From a bacterium (GTDB lineage Bacteria; UBP6; UBA1177), in contig JAFYIZ010000026.1 of NCBI GenBank assembly GCA_017538365.1, positions 54,113-118,112 on the forward strand: a stretch of 64,000 bases of DNA, read 5' to 3'. Positions 27,768-36,518 of this stretch are shown one piece after another. Position 1 is the stretch's first letter; every line of letters begins with the position of its first letter. A model generated the notes under the pieces. It was not told the DNA's origin. It was given only the letters and a program-made list of their open reading frames with translations, and did no database searches. The translations under genes were made by a program, and so were the position numbers.

Positions 27768-27932
27768 ATGCACAAGATTAATCAAGATGTTTGCGTAAAA
27801 TGCGGCGCTTGCGCTGGAACCTGCCCGGTAGAAGCTATCGTTGAAAAAAACGGCGGCTACGAAGTTACTGATGCATGTGTTGACTGCGGCGCATGTGAAG
27901 ACGGCTGCCCGGTAGAAGCTATCAAAGCTTAA
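27768..27932 (+). CDS. 2[4Fe-4S] ferredoxin
   Basis: A 54-residue electron carrier. Two clostridial-type clusters are visible: CVKCGACAGTCPVEAI and CVDCGACEDGCPVEAI, each C-x2-C-x2-C-x3-C-P. The start follows GAGGAG; the stop is followed at once by a strong terminator. It has its own promoter. It would serve low-potential electron transfer in anaerobic metabolism, perhaps to the nearby rubrerythrin system (inference). Confidence 0.95.
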   Translation: MHKINQDVCVKCGACAGTCPVEAIVEKNGGYEVTDACVDCGACEDGCPVEAIKA

Positions 27933-27955
27933 TTCCGAAAAAGCTCTTTTTTTCA

Positions 27956-27981
27956 GGCCCTCTCCGGAGGGTCTTTTTTTT
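27956..27981 (+). terminator. Intrinsic terminator after the ferredoxin gene
   Basis: A 7-bp stem (GGCCCTC with GAGGGTC, one G-U pair) and loop TCCG is followed by C and eight T. Confidence 0.9.
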
Positions 27982-28027
27982 ATCTGATCACAAACAAATT
28001 TCAGGATTTAAAATAAAAGAAAAAGAT

Positions 28028-29431
28028 TTATTCAGCTTTGGGATTTTCGACTTTTCCGATGAAAAGGATTGAACCCGTTCTGTCGTCGCGGATCACGAAG
28101 ACAAAAGGACGGTTCGCGTAGAATCCTCCGGGCATTGCCTTTTCGCCGTATTCAACAGCCGTGACAGCCGCAGCTTCGGTGCCGGACTCGTTTACTTCGA
28201 TGAAAGTCTTGTGAAGAATGTCGGAAATGAAAGGATCGTGCGGAGCTTCGGCAATGTTGTAGAATCCGCCTTCGACAAATGCCTTTTCCATACCGAGTTC
28301 CTTGAAAATGTCGACAAGCGATTTTGAGTATTCGAACTTGAATTTCGGCAGTTCAAGCGGGAACTCTTTTTCCGTAAGTTCTGAAACATAGTAGTCGAAC
28401 CCTTTTTCAGCAATTTTCGCAATAAAATCGTCGACATTTGTTTGATTATCATAATTCGGAACTATACCGTAAAATGCGAAAACTCCGCGTCCGTACGGGA
28501 TCCTGACAACTGCGTAGCCGTCATTGTCACCCCAGTCTGAGGAGAACGAGAAAAATTCCGGAGCTTCCTCCGCTTCGCTGAAACTCATGAAATCTGCTTT
28601 TGTTTCTGTTCCGTCGGAAAGAGTGAAAACACCTTCGCGGGTATTCTCTTCGTTAAAAGCAGTCGACCACGCAGCTTTGAAATAGAGCGCGTTGATGAGA
28701 TACATAACGGTGTTGGCACCGATCTCTTTAACGATCTCTTCAATCTTTCCGTGAGTTTTTTCAGAGACCCAAGCATTGATATTTTCAGCCGTAAAACCTT
28801 CTGCAAAAACTTCTGCATCGTAGAAATCCTTGAGAACATCAGTAAATGCCGCCTTGACGTCAAGCGAGAAATCTTCTCTCATCCAGACTGAGTTTGCAAT
28901 CTCGAGAACAAGGTCTTTGTCGGCTGCAGCAAGGCTCGCGATAAGGTGCTTGAACTGCTCGTTTACATCTCCGAGCTCCATTTCGCCGAAGCCGAGGACT
29001 TCCTTCATTTCTTCAAGGTTTTCATCAGTTGCGCCGTTCGTGCTCATCGCCATCGCGATAGATATCGAAAGCGGGGAAATCATCATGTTTTTGCCTTTCT
29101 CTGCTGCTGCAAGCTTGCTGAACATTTTCATTCCGAGGTCGTTGTTCGCTTTTACGACATCTTTGGAAACTACTGAAGCTTCATCGTCAGCTTTTTTGTA
29201 TTTTGCTTCCCAGTTTCCTTCTTCCTGCTCTGTCGGGTCTGTCGGATTTGTCGGCTCAGTTGTCGGATCAGTTGGTTCCTGGTTCGTGTCGCCGGTATCG
29301 GTCGGTTCTGTGTCACCAGTGTCAGGTGTTGTGTCACCGGTGTCAGTTTTGTCGTCGTCTTTGCTGTCTCCGCCGCACGAAACAAAGAAAATCATCGCCA
29401 AAACCGCGAAAAAAATCATGAATTTTTTCAT
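28028..29431 (-). CDS. Serpin lipoprotein 1
   Basis: A lipoprotein signal (ending FVSCGG), then a Thr/Pro/Asp linker of about 70 residues with repeated TDTGDT- and EPT-like units, then a full serpin domain. The reactive-loop hinge SGTEAAAVTAV is of the inhibitory type, and counting from the P15 Gly places Lys at P1 (GEK-AMPGG), predicting trypsin-like targets. The start at 29431 follows GGAG. It is paired with a close paralogue upstream. It likely protects the cell surface from exogenous proteases; targets are inferred. Confidence 0.9.
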   Translation of the reverse strand: MKKFMIFFAVLAMIFFVSCGGDSKDDDKTDTGDTTPDTGDTEPTDTGDTNQEPTDPTTEPTNPTDPTEQEEGNWEAKYKKADDEASVVSKDVVKANNDLGMKMFSKLAAAEKGKNMMISPLSISIAMAMSTNGATDENLEEMKEVLGFGEMELGDVNEQFKHLIASLAAADKDLVLEIANSVWMREDFSLDVKAAFTDVLKDFYDAEVFAEGFTAENINAWVSEKTHGKIEEIVKEIGANTVMYLINALYFKAAWSTAFNEENTREGVFTLSDGTETKADFMSFSEAEEAPEFFSFSSDWGDNDGYAVVRIPYGRGVFAFYGIVPNYDNQTNVDDFIAKIAEKGFDYYVSELTEKEFPLELPKFKFEYSKSLVDIFKELGMEKAFVEGGFYNIAEAPHDPFISDILHKTFIEVNESGTEAAAVTAVEYGEKAMPGGFYANRPFVFVIRDDRTGSILFIGKVENPKAE

Positions 29432-29470
29432 TCTAAACTCCATCAAAAAGTTTACAACCGCTCAAAAATA

Positions 29471-30898
29471 TTATTCAGCTTTCGGATTTTCGACTTTTCC
29501 GACGAAAAGAACCGATCCGGTTCTGTCGTCGCGGATTACAAAAACAAACGGGCGTGTAGCAAAAAATCCGGCAGGCATTGCGTTGTCGCCTACTTCAACC
29601 GATGTGACAGCCGCAGCTTCGGTTCCTTCCTCGTTAACTTCGATGAAAGTCTTGTGGTAAATGTCCGAAATGAAGGGAGCGTGCGGTTCACCGGCGATAT
29701 TCATAAGTGCGCCGTCGACAAAAGCCTTTTCCATACCGAGACTTTTGAATACATCGACAAGCGATTTTTCATAAGCGAACTTGAATTTCGGAAGCTGAAC
29801 CGGGAATGTGCGTTTTTGAAGCTGCGAGATATAGGAATCGAGACCGTTTTCAGCGATTTCTTCTATAAATTTATCGATATTCGTGTTGTTGCTGTAGCCC
29901 GGAACTATGCCGTAAAACGCGAAAACATCACGTCCGTAGGGAATTCTGACAACGGAATAACCGTTTTCGTCGCTCCAGTCGGCTGAATAGCTGTAAAATT
30001 CAGGTTCTTCCTGATCATAAGCAAATCCCATGTAATCCGCTTTGCCTTCTGTTCCGTCTGAAAGCATGAAACTGCCTTCGTAAGTGCTCTCTTTGTCGAA
30101 AGAAGTCGTCCATGCAGCCTTGAAATAGAGCGCGTTGATGAGATACATAACAGCCTGAGGACCGATTTTTTCGATGATTTTATCGATTTTTCCGTGAGTT
30201 TTTTCGGAAACCCATGAATTTATCTTATCTGCAGCAGCTTCGTCCTGGAAATCTTCGGTGAAAAATGCCGCGTCATAGAATTCGGTGAGAACATTGATGA
30301 AATCCTGCTTTACATCGGGAGCAAATTCATCATCCATCCATACTGAATTTGCAATTTCAAGAGCAAGGTCTTTGTCCGCTTCTACCAGACTTTTGACAAG
30401 ATCCGCGAACTGCGCGTTTATGTATTCGAACTCCATATCGCCGAAGCCTAAAACTTCTTTCATTTCGGCAATGTTGTCGCCCGATGCGCCGTTTGCTGTC
30501 ATAGCCATCGCGATCGAAATCGAAAGCGGGGAAATCATCATGTTTTTGCCCGCTTCACCGGTTGCAAGTCTGCTGAAAATCTTCATTCCGAGGTCGTTGT
30601 TTGCTTTTACGACATCTTTGGAAACTGCAGCAGCATGATCGTCAGCTTTTTTGTATTTTGATTCCCAGTTGCCTTCTTCCTGACCGGTCGGGTCTGTCGG
30701 CTCGCCTGTCGGGTCATCGGTCGGCTCAGTTGTCGGATCGCTTGGGTTTGTCGGCTCTGAGGTATCGGTGTCACCCGAGTCTCCGGTGTCGGTCGGATCG
30801 GTGTCACCGGTGTCAACAGTTTCCTTTTCGCTGGTGTTGCTGCACGCAACAAAGAAAATCATCGCAAAAACCGCTAAAATCGTCATAATTTTTTTCAT
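29471..30898 (-). CDS. Serpin lipoprotein 2
   Basis: A paralogue of the gene just downstream, with the same order of lipobox (VACSN), Thr/Pro/Asp linker and serpin domain ending FVGKVENPKAE. The inhibitory hinge EGTEAAAVTSV is intact, but counting from P15 puts Asn at P1 (GDN-AMPAG) instead of Lys, so the two would have different protease specificities. The start at 30898 follows GGAGATCAAA, the same leader as the S10 peptidase gene. The gap to the prophage (30899-31030) is AT-rich with no further gene. Confidence 0.9.
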   Translation of the reverse strand: MKKIMTILAVFAMIFFVACSNTSEKETVDTGDTDPTDTGDSGDTDTSEPTNPSDPTTEPTDDPTGEPTDPTGQEEGNWESKYKKADDHAAAVSKDVVKANNDLGMKIFSRLATGEAGKNMMISPLSISIAMAMTANGASGDNIAEMKEVLGFGDMEFEYINAQFADLVKSLVEADKDLALEIANSVWMDDEFAPDVKQDFINVLTEFYDAAFFTEDFQDEAAADKINSWVSEKTHGKIDKIIEKIGPQAVMYLINALYFKAAWTTSFDKESTYEGSFMLSDGTEGKADYMGFAYDQEEPEFYSYSADWSDENGYSVVRIPYGRDVFAFYGIVPGYSNNTNIDKFIEEIAENGLDSYISQLQKRTFPVQLPKFKFAYEKSLVDVFKSLGMEKAFVDGALMNIAGEPHAPFISDIYHKTFIEVNEEGTEAAAVTSVEVGDNAMPAGFFATRPFVFVIRDDRTGSVLFVGKVENPKAE

Positions 30899-30997
30899 TT
30901 TGATCTCCATAAGAAAATTACTCAAACTGCAAAAAACTTACACGCTTATTTAGTTCCATATACCTTCGATTTTTCTGATAAAAAAATCACTTTTTTT

Positions 30998-31030
30998 GAA
31001 AAAAATTTCAAAGAGCGGATTCACGCTCTT
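30998..31030 (-). terminator. Candidate terminator at the prophage-host junction
   Basis: On the minus strand a 7-bp stem (AAGAGCG with CGCTCTT at 31011-31030, six-base loop) is followed by TGAAATTTTTTTC. It would stop transcripts leaving the prophage tail-fibre end towards the serpin genes. Confidence 0.55.
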
Positions 31031-31038
31031 ATAACCAC

Positions 31039-31082
31039 ACGCGCAATTTGGCAAAATTCCACGCGCAATTTGGCAAAATTCC
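31039..31082. repeat. Two exact 22-bp direct repeats, putative MuA end sites (right end)
   Basis: Units at 31039-31060 and 31061-31082 are identical and directly adjacent, each containing CGCGCAATTTGGCAAAATT. A third, partial copy (ACGCAAAAGTC) follows at 31083. In phage Mu the right end carries adjacent 22-bp MuA binding sites R1 and R2 with R3 further in. Size, spacing and position next to host genes fit this closely. The left-end counterparts should lie just past 64,000. Confidence 0.75.
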
Positions 31083-31170
31083 ACGCAAAAGTCAAAAAAT
31101 CTAAAAAAATTACCGATAAACCGCTAATTAGTTCCTGTGCGGGAGAATAAATGATTAGTCGGAATAAGCG

Positions 31171-31740
31171 TCACGTCCTTGCTATTTTTGCCCGTATCAA
31201 ACCAATCATCTCTGCATTTTCAAGATCTCTATAAGTGGTATAGCTGACCGATGCAAGAGTCATTTGCATAAGGTCACGCACAGTAGCAAGGGCCGCGTCC
31301 GAGAGTGCCAGTGTAACGTCAAGATGCGCGATTGTTGCATCTGTAAACTCAATCGGTACAGTTATAACCTCAGAAACAACGGTGTCGCCCGCTTCAGGAA
31401 TATAGCTGTCAGGGTGTTGTGCAATCCAAAACAAAATCGCATGGTCAAAGTCGCCCGGATAATCAGAATCTTCGGCAAAAAGAGCTACTTCCTTAATCGG
31501 CCAGCCTCTGTCATCGGTAGGCCAGTAAAGCCCCTCGAATCTTACAATATTACTACTGCCGGGCTCAATATAAATGCGTTCAAGCACATTGTGCCAGCGC
31601 ATGTCAGTCATTGTTGTTTCGGAACCGCTGTAAGTTTCTTTGTTTTCATCACCGAGCCCCATCCACTTAATTTTAAAAAGCGTTTGATTGGCTATCGCGT
31701 TAGCCATTAGCGCTAATCCTGCATTTGTGATTTTTCCCAT
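31171..31740 (-). CDS. Tail fibre/collar-like protein
   Basis: About 189 residues with the N-terminal pattern of phage tail-fibre proteins of P2 type (MGKITNAGLALMANAIANQ ... MGLGDENKETYSG), including AEDSDYPG and a VTVPIEFTDA-like strand region. It is the last gene before the prophage right end and follows the reverse transcriptase gene after two bases with GGAGG. It probably attaches to the baseplate; it has no DUF1566 domain and no variable repeat. Confidence 0.7.
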   Translation of the reverse strand: MGKITNAGLALMANAIANQTLFKIKWMGLGDENKETYSGSETTMTDMRWHNVLERIYIEPGSSNIVRFEGLYWPTDDRGWPIKEVALFAEDSDYPGDFDHAILFWIAQHPDSYIPEAGDTVVSEVITVPIEFTDATIAHLDVTLALSDAALATVRDLMQMTLASVSYTTYRDLENAEMIGLIRAKIART

Positions 31741-31741
31741 G

Positions 31742-32947
31742 TTATCCTCCATATACCTTTTTATATATGCGCTGTTTTTCAGCGTTTATGATTTCATCTT
31801 TCAAAACCACTTTCCCGGGAAGCAGCTTGAAATATTCAAGAACCCACGAATATTCTTGAAAAAATCTTTTGACCGCCTTTTTCGCCGAAGCGTGCGCCAT
31901 ATAGGACAAATAAGAATTGATCGAAGATCTCAGCTTTTTCAGATCCTCAAAGTCAAACTCCTTTATTTTCCTGACGAAATCCCATTTTTGCATAGTATTT
32001 CGGACATTGTTGAGAACCCTTCGACGCGGAAGTCTGTAAAAAACGTGCTGCACATAGCCGAGAAAATTGATTCCGCAGCTGAGGCCGGCGAGTTTCACCG
32101 CCGGTTTAAGTTTAAGTTTTAGCTTTTCACGAAGAAAAACTTTGATTTTATTGAAATATTCTGCAAGTTTATTTTTGCTTTCGTGAATTACGACAATATC
32201 ATCAACATAGCGGACGTAGCAGCGGATTTTGAGCGTGTGTTTTGCATATTGATCCAGCTCGTTTAAATAAACATTGGCAAAAAACTGGCTTGTCAGATTT
32301 CCGATCGGAAGACCTTTGCCCTGTTCACAGTGAAAAAGACTTTTCTTGTCAGGCACAAGTTTCCATTCGCTCGCTTTTGCCTTATTGTAATACTTTTTCG
32401 TCGGATCGTGAAAAAGCAGGGTTTTGGCAATTCCGGCGACCTGCTCAGCTTTTCCGGGTTCCTTAAACTGCTTTTCCATTCCTTTTTTCAGAAGCTGCCA
32501 CAAAATCGCCTTGTCGATAGACATGAAAAAGCTGGCAATATCGATCTGTAAAAAGAAAGCTCTGCGGCGGCCGTTATCGGTTACGCTACGCATAAAGTGT
32601 GCGACTCTTTCGACGGCGGCAAGATTGCCTTTTCCCTTCCGACAGGCGAAAGAATCGAAAATGAAAATTTTTTCCCAGTATTTTTCAAGCTCTTCAACAA
32701 GCAGATGATGTACGATCCTTTCTTTGAAATCGGCTGCGAAAACCTCTCTCGGCTTCGGATTGCGGACAACAAAACAGATTGACTTGCCCGGCGTGTATTT
32801 TCCCGACTGCAAAGCCCTTGTCAGCCTGACAATATTCTGACTAAAACGCATGTCGAATTTCCGGGCGTTTGCCGTATTGCGCTTTCTGCGTCGGCAGCTG
32901 ACATAAGCCTTATATATATTTCGTGAAGCTAAAAACTCTGCGTTCAT
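31742..32947 (-). CDS. DGR reverse transcriptase
   Basis: A 401-residue group-II-intron-like reverse transcriptase. The catalytic box YVDD is at residues ~247-250 and the DGR-type motif IGNLTSQ at ~215-221; LQIDIASFFMSID is the first catalytic Asp region. In DGRs this enzyme copies the template repeat RNA with errors at adenines. The ATG at 32947 lies four bases past the template repeat; a GTG at 32959 would start inside the repeat. It sits in the canonical order target-avd-template-RT. No maturase or endonuclease domain is visible. Confidence 0.95.
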   Translation of the reverse strand: MNAEFLASRNIYKAYVSCRRRKRNTANARKFDMRFSQNIVRLTRALQSGKYTPGKSICFVVRNPKPREVFAADFKERIVHHLLVEELEKYWEKIFIFDSFACRKGKGNLAAVERVAHFMRSVTDNGRRRAFFLQIDIASFFMSIDKAILWQLLKKGMEKQFKEPGKAEQVAGIAKTLLFHDPTKKYYNKAKASEWKLVPDKKSLFHCEQGKGLPIGNLTSQFFANVYLNELDQYAKHTLKIRCYVRYVDDIVVIHESKNKLAEYFNKIKVFLREKLKLKLKPAVKLAGLSCGINFLGYVQHVFYRLPRRRVLNNVRNTMQKWDFVRKIKEFDFEDLKKLRSSINSYLSYMAHASAKKAVKRFFQEYSWVLEYFKLLPGKVVLKDEIINAEKQRIYKKVYGG

Positions 32948-32950
32948 GGG

Positions 32951-33041
32951 CGGACGCACCTCACATAGTTCGTGTTGTTCTTACCGTTGTTGTTGACACT
33001 TCCACTGCTATCGAAGTTCACGTTCCAAGCGTTACTCGCAT
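32951..33041 (-). repeat. DGR template repeat (TR)
   Basis: A 91-bp non-coding repeat between avd and the RT gene. In sense orientation it starts ATGCGAG and ends TGAGGTGCGTCCG, and contains 30 adenines, many in AAC codons that can mutate to most residues. It aligns without gaps to 33635-33725 (7 differences) and 55942-56032 (12 differences). Every difference is at a template adenine. The GC-rich 3' end, identical in all three, would be the initiation-of-mutagenic-homing region. Confidence 0.95.
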
Positions 33042-33176
33042 AAAAACCAAGTATTCTCAGGAATTTATTATCGACAGCTCCGATCCTTCCGGTACGGATC
33101 TGTCGCAGCTCACGGATAAAAACCGGGAGCTGTATATGCGTCTCCGGCATCCTGATACAACCGCAGAAATGGACTC

Positions 33177-33563
33177 TCATTGAGGTATTCCACCTCCCTG
33201 ATTCTGCCTGTTCACAAAATAATTGTGAAGTCTCTCGCACTGACCGAGCAGGTTAGTGGCCAATTCAGCCGACTTAAACCACGCCTCGTAGTTTCTAAAA
33301 GTATTCAATTCTTCACAGACATTGAGCTTGATCTGAAGATCGGTTATTTTTCCCTTCAGATCCGCTAAAAATTCAGCTCTCTCGCATTCTTCGTAATTAT
33401 TGAGCTTTGCAGTTTTGGCGAGGATTTCCGAACACATCGTTCTGAGTTCGCTTCCGGTAGTATATTTGCAATACCTCTCGAAACGGCGGACACATCTTTC
33501 AATATGCGTCATCAACTCAAAAGCGACATTGTAAATATCAAGTTTTTTCAAATGATCGAGCAC
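33177..33563 (-). CDS. avd: DGR accessory variability determinant (Avd)
   Basis: A 128-residue, basic, all-helical protein of the four-helix-bundle Avd family, which forms a pentamer that binds the reverse transcriptase and template RNA. N-terminal LDIYNVAFELMTHIERCVRRF and C-terminal LLGQCERLHNYF are typical. It uses a GTG start after AAGGAG, and lies between the target gene and the template repeat as in Bordetella phage BPP-1. The 33042-33176 gap after it belongs to the TR transcript. Confidence 0.88.
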   Translation of the reverse strand: MLDHLKKLDIYNVAFELMTHIERCVRRFERYCKYTTGSELRTMCSEILAKTAKLNNYEECERAEFLADLKGKITDLQIKLNVCEELNTFRNYEAWFKSAELATNLLGQCERLHNYFVNRQNQGGGIPQ

Positions 33564-33575
33564 TTTTTTCTCCTT

Positions 33576-33628
33576 GCCCTACCGGGCAAATTGCGCTATC
33601 GCGCAAAAAACCAAAAAAAGCGGTCATG
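33576..33628 (-). other. Twin-hairpin element downstream of DGR target 1
   Basis: Directly after the target-1 stop are two short hairpins: GCCC-TACC-GGGC and TTGCGC-TATC-GCGCAA, then an A-rich run and GCGGTCATGG. Nearly the same element follows target 2 (55881) and target 3 (56848). Hairpin/cruciform elements downstream of the homing site are needed for efficient retrohoming in other DGRs, so this is probably part of the target-site signal. Confidence 0.75.
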
Positions 33629-33630
33629 GC

Positions 33631-35163
33631 CTACCGGACGCACCTCACATAGCGCGCGTAGCTCTTACCGTTGTTGTTGACACTTCCACTGCTATCGAAG
33701 TTCACGCCCCAAGCGTTACTCGCATCTTTTTCGGAACCCGACCAATAATTATTGTTATCGGTTGCCAGTCCGAGGTTATTCCTTGCTCTCCATAAACCGC
33801 ATAGTTCATTATTAACCGAGCTGTCTGCCTTATTTCCGGCGCAGCGCGGTAATCTCCAGTCAGTGTAACCTCCCAAGTTCAGGTTCCACGCATACTCTAA
33901 GGCTTGTGGCCACGTTTTTCCCGACACACCTGCCTTTTGAACCATGCTGATCTCAGCAAGCTCGGGGTATGTTTCCCGCATTGCGTCGGTCACGACAACT
34001 ATATCGGTACTCAGACCGGTATGGCTTTCAGCTGTAGCGATTACTGTTGGTTTAAAGTAAATTCTGAGCGTTTCGCCAGGATTGACCGTGATATCGCCGG
34101 TCAGCCATCTCGCCAGCATATAGCTTCCGGCAGCTTCAACACCTTCGGTCGTTACGGCCGTTTTTGCAACGAGCCCGGCCTCTCTCACCGTTATTGCAGC
34201 AGTCGAGTTGTTGGTGAAATCACGCACGTATGTCGCGTATGTTTTTCCTTCCAGAACAGAAAGTTTTGCGATTGCGCTGACCGAACTCATAGCCAGGTAA
34301 GACAATTCCCCCGTCGAAGTCCCGCTCGCAATAAGCTGAGCGAGAGCATTGTCATCAGCACTTACAGCTGAATCACCTGATCCGACGATTATGCCCATAT
34401 CTGTCACGCCTGCCGCACCGACACAGTTCGCCGCTTTCGCGAAACTCTGCCCTGTGTGTGACATTGACCCTGCAGCCGTGTTGCCCGCCATGTCCGTGAA
34501 GGTGTAGGCTGCCGCCGCAATATTCTGAGCAAAATTCTTGATCCAGTTCTTTGTAATAGCTTTCGATTCTGTCGCAGGAAAATTCAGTGTCCATGCTACT
34601 TCTACAACCTTGCCGACACCGAATCCGAAAGCAGGCGTTACAGCTTCGCGGCCAAGCATTTTCCCTGAGCAGGAATAGAGCGCGATTTCGCCGATATTAC
34701 CGTTCCCCCCGGTTATAGTCCTCGCTGTGTACAGTGTCACTCTTGTCGAGCCTGCAACGTCACTCATGGCCAGCAGAGTTATTGGAATTGTGTCGCTACT
34801 GACAGAGCCCGATACCAGCGCGTTTGTCGGATAATTGATAAAAGGATGAATAAGTCCCGGCTGTTGTACATATACCGGAGCCGCTTTCATGCCGAGCATG
34901 ACTTTCGGCGCACTTGCAGCATAACTGTCATTCCTTACGGCGATACGATAGCCGTTGACAAAATCTTCAATCATTCCTACAGTTAAGCTCTTCATCGGCT
35001 GGCTGCGCTTTCCGATGACGCGGCCTTTTTCATCGTAAGCTGTCAGCTCGATTTTCCCTTCTGGAGCGATCATCCGCTTGTCCGGACGGCTGCGCCTTAC
35101 AATCTTGCCGTTCCCGTCCAGAATTTCCCATTCGGCGGCAAAACCGAAATTGTGATCATTCAT
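33631..35163 (-). CDS. DGR target 1: tail fibre with diversified DUF1566 domain
   Basis: A 510-residue protein right after the gpI gene, in the tail-fibre position. Residues 1 to about 60 look like a baseplate-attachment region; the middle is beta-rich and Ala/Thr/Gly-rich; the last ~110 residues form a DUF1566/C-type-lectin-like domain (VSGKTWPQALEY, GGYTDWRLP, YWSGSE) ending in the variable repeat. It should be the receptor-binding protein whose specificity the DGR changes. Start after AAGGAGG. Product class is firm, receptor unknown. Confidence 0.9.
   Translation of the reverse strand: MNDHNFGFAAEWEILDGNGKIVRRSRPDKRMIAPEGKIELTAYDEKGRVIGKRSQPMKSLTVGMIEDFVNGYRIAVRNDSYAASAPKVMLGMKAAPVYVQQPGLIHPFINYPTNALVSGSVSSDTIPITLLAMSDVAGSTRVTLYTARTITGGNGNIGEIALYSCSGKMLGREAVTPAFGFGVGKVVEVAWTLNFPATESKAITKNWIKNFAQNIAAAAYTFTDMAGNTAAGSMSHTGQSFAKAANCVGAAGVTDMGIIVGSGDSAVSADDNALAQLIASGTSTGELSYLAMSSVSAIAKLSVLEGKTYATYVRDFTNNSTAAITVREAGLVAKTAVTTEGVEAAGSYMLARWLTGDITVNPGETLRIYFKPTVIATAESHTGLSTDIVVVTDAMRETYPELAEISMVQKAGVSGKTWPQALEYAWNLNLGGYTDWRLPRCAGNKADSSVNNELCGLWRARNNLGLATDNNNYWSGSEKDASNAWGVNFDSSGSVNNNGKSYARYVRCVR
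33635..33725 (-). repeat. DGR variable repeat 1 (VR1)
   Basis: The last 91 bp of target gene 1 before its stop. It differs from the template at 7 positions, all template adenines (sense strand: five A to G, one A to C, one A to T). Changed residues include N to G in WNVNF and several near KNNTNYVR. The flanking bases on the 5' side are unrelated to the template. Confidence 0.95.
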
Positions 35164-35177
35164 TCCCCCTCCTTAAT

Positions 35178-36518
35178 TTATGGTTCAGTTACATTGACCG
35201 TTCCTTCAGCGTCCATAACAAACTCTGCAGCATTTTCTTTGTCCGGCGCATATCCGACCTGTCCGGCAGCAGAGAGCGCAAATTCGCCGTCAACAGTACG
35301 GTCAGCCGTAAACCCTACCGTTCCTTCAGCCGTCCCGACGACAAAATGTTCACCGAGAGCCGCCTTGACGTTGACAGTCGCATCACCGTTGGCATCGGCG
35401 AACCTGAGCGGAATCGTCAGATCTCCGCCTGCCGGTGTTTCGCCGCCGCCGTCCACGATAAACGCAGAACCGACTCCGGCTAAGCTGTCAGGAATAACAG
35501 CTGTTCCTTCCGCCAGACCGTCCACTATCGTGATCAAAGCTATCAGCGCGTTGCCGATGTAGACGGAAACGTTGCCTTCAGCCACCGAAGTGACACTCAC
35601 ACCAAACGCAGTTCCAACTGTAACAGCCTGATTTTCAACAGGTTCATTTACTATAATTACAACAACAAATTGAACAGATACGCTACTTTCCGCGCCTTCA
35701 CAGACAACGCGGATAAAATCATCGCCGCTCTCACCCGCAGCTCTCCAAGTATAAGAATAAGCATTATCCGAAACAGTAGTTACTCCTACAAGCGTTTCAC
35801 CCCGATAAATACTGACGATTTTGCCGTCATCAAATCCGGCAACACCTGAAATAGTCACATTTGTTCCAATTCTTATGGTCTCACCTGGAACTATCGAACT
35901 TATGGAAATAAAACCGGGTATAGGCTGTGTGATGTAATCCACATACCTTCCTACCGTGAGCCCGTTCGCCGGAACCCAGCGGTACAGCTGTAATAAATAC
36001 TCATTCAGCTCACGGCAGACAAAACGCTTATAATCTTTGATAAGCCCGAAAATCACGTCACATTCATACTGACTGAGCGGCATCTGAGCCGTAACCTTAA
36101 AGGTAAAAGGCGGCATCGGCTTGTCAGTTTCCGATAAGTGCTCATTAAAATTAAACCATTCTTCAATATTGATGTCAGTTCTACCGGTCATTTGAGCAAC
36201 TTTCTCAATAATTCCGGCAGTTCCTTTTTCTTTGTGGAGTTCAAAACTTTTCTGAGTAACTTCACGCTGTTTGGTATATACACCCGGGCCATCGGTATTT
36301 TCCGCGTTCAAATATTCCAGACCGTGGACGTTCAGATCTTTTGCAAGGAAAGGCAAAGCATCCGGTATCGGCATATTGTAAGCGTTGTTTATTGCATAAA
36401 TCAGCGCGTTTTTAACCTCTGCACGTATCCGGTCAAGTTCATTAAGCGCAGCTGCATAGAGTGCTCTGAGCTTCGGGTTTGTTATGCTTGACGGCAGTTT
36501 CGGCCTATTCTCGCTCAT
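35178..36518 (-). CDS. Tail protein I with C-terminal beta extension
   Basis: A 446-residue protein. About the first 190 residues match phage P2 gpI-type tail proteins (LRALYAAALNELDRIR, IPDALPFLAKDLNVHGL). The remaining ~250 residues are Val/Thr/Ala/Gly-rich and look like Ig-like or repeated beta modules, a length well beyond usual gpI. It lies between gpJ and the DGR-target fibre, so the extension may connect fibre to baseplate (inference). The start overlaps the gpJ stop region. Confidence 0.8.
   Translation of the reverse strand: MSENRPKLPSSITNPKLRALYAAALNELDRIRAEVKNALIYAINNAYNMPIPDALPFLAKDLNVHGLEYLNAENTDGPGVYTKQREVTQKSFELHKEKGTAGIIEKVAQMTGRTDINIEEWFNFNEHLSETDKPMPPFTFKVTAQMPLSQYECDVIFGLIKDYKRFVCRELNEYLLQLYRWVPANGLTVGRYVDYITQPIPGFISISSIVPGETIRIGTNVTISGVAGFDDGKIVSIYRGETLVGVTTVSDNAYSYTWRAAGESGDDFIRVVCEGAESSVSVQFVVVIIVNEPVENQAVTVGTAFGVSVTSVAEGNVSVYIGNALIALITIVDGLAEGTAVIPDSLAGVGSAFIVDGGGETPAGGDLTIPLRFADANGDATVNVKAALGEHFVVGTAEGTVGFTADRTVDGEFALSAAGQVGYAPDKENAAEFVMDAEGTVNVTEP

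Noticed and set aside
32944-33240. 98-residue frame across the template repeat, ending in a DUF1566-like VRCVR tail
   Set aside because: It only exists because the TR is a copy of coding DNA; the upstream part has no domain or ribosome binding site and the TR is expected to act as RNA.
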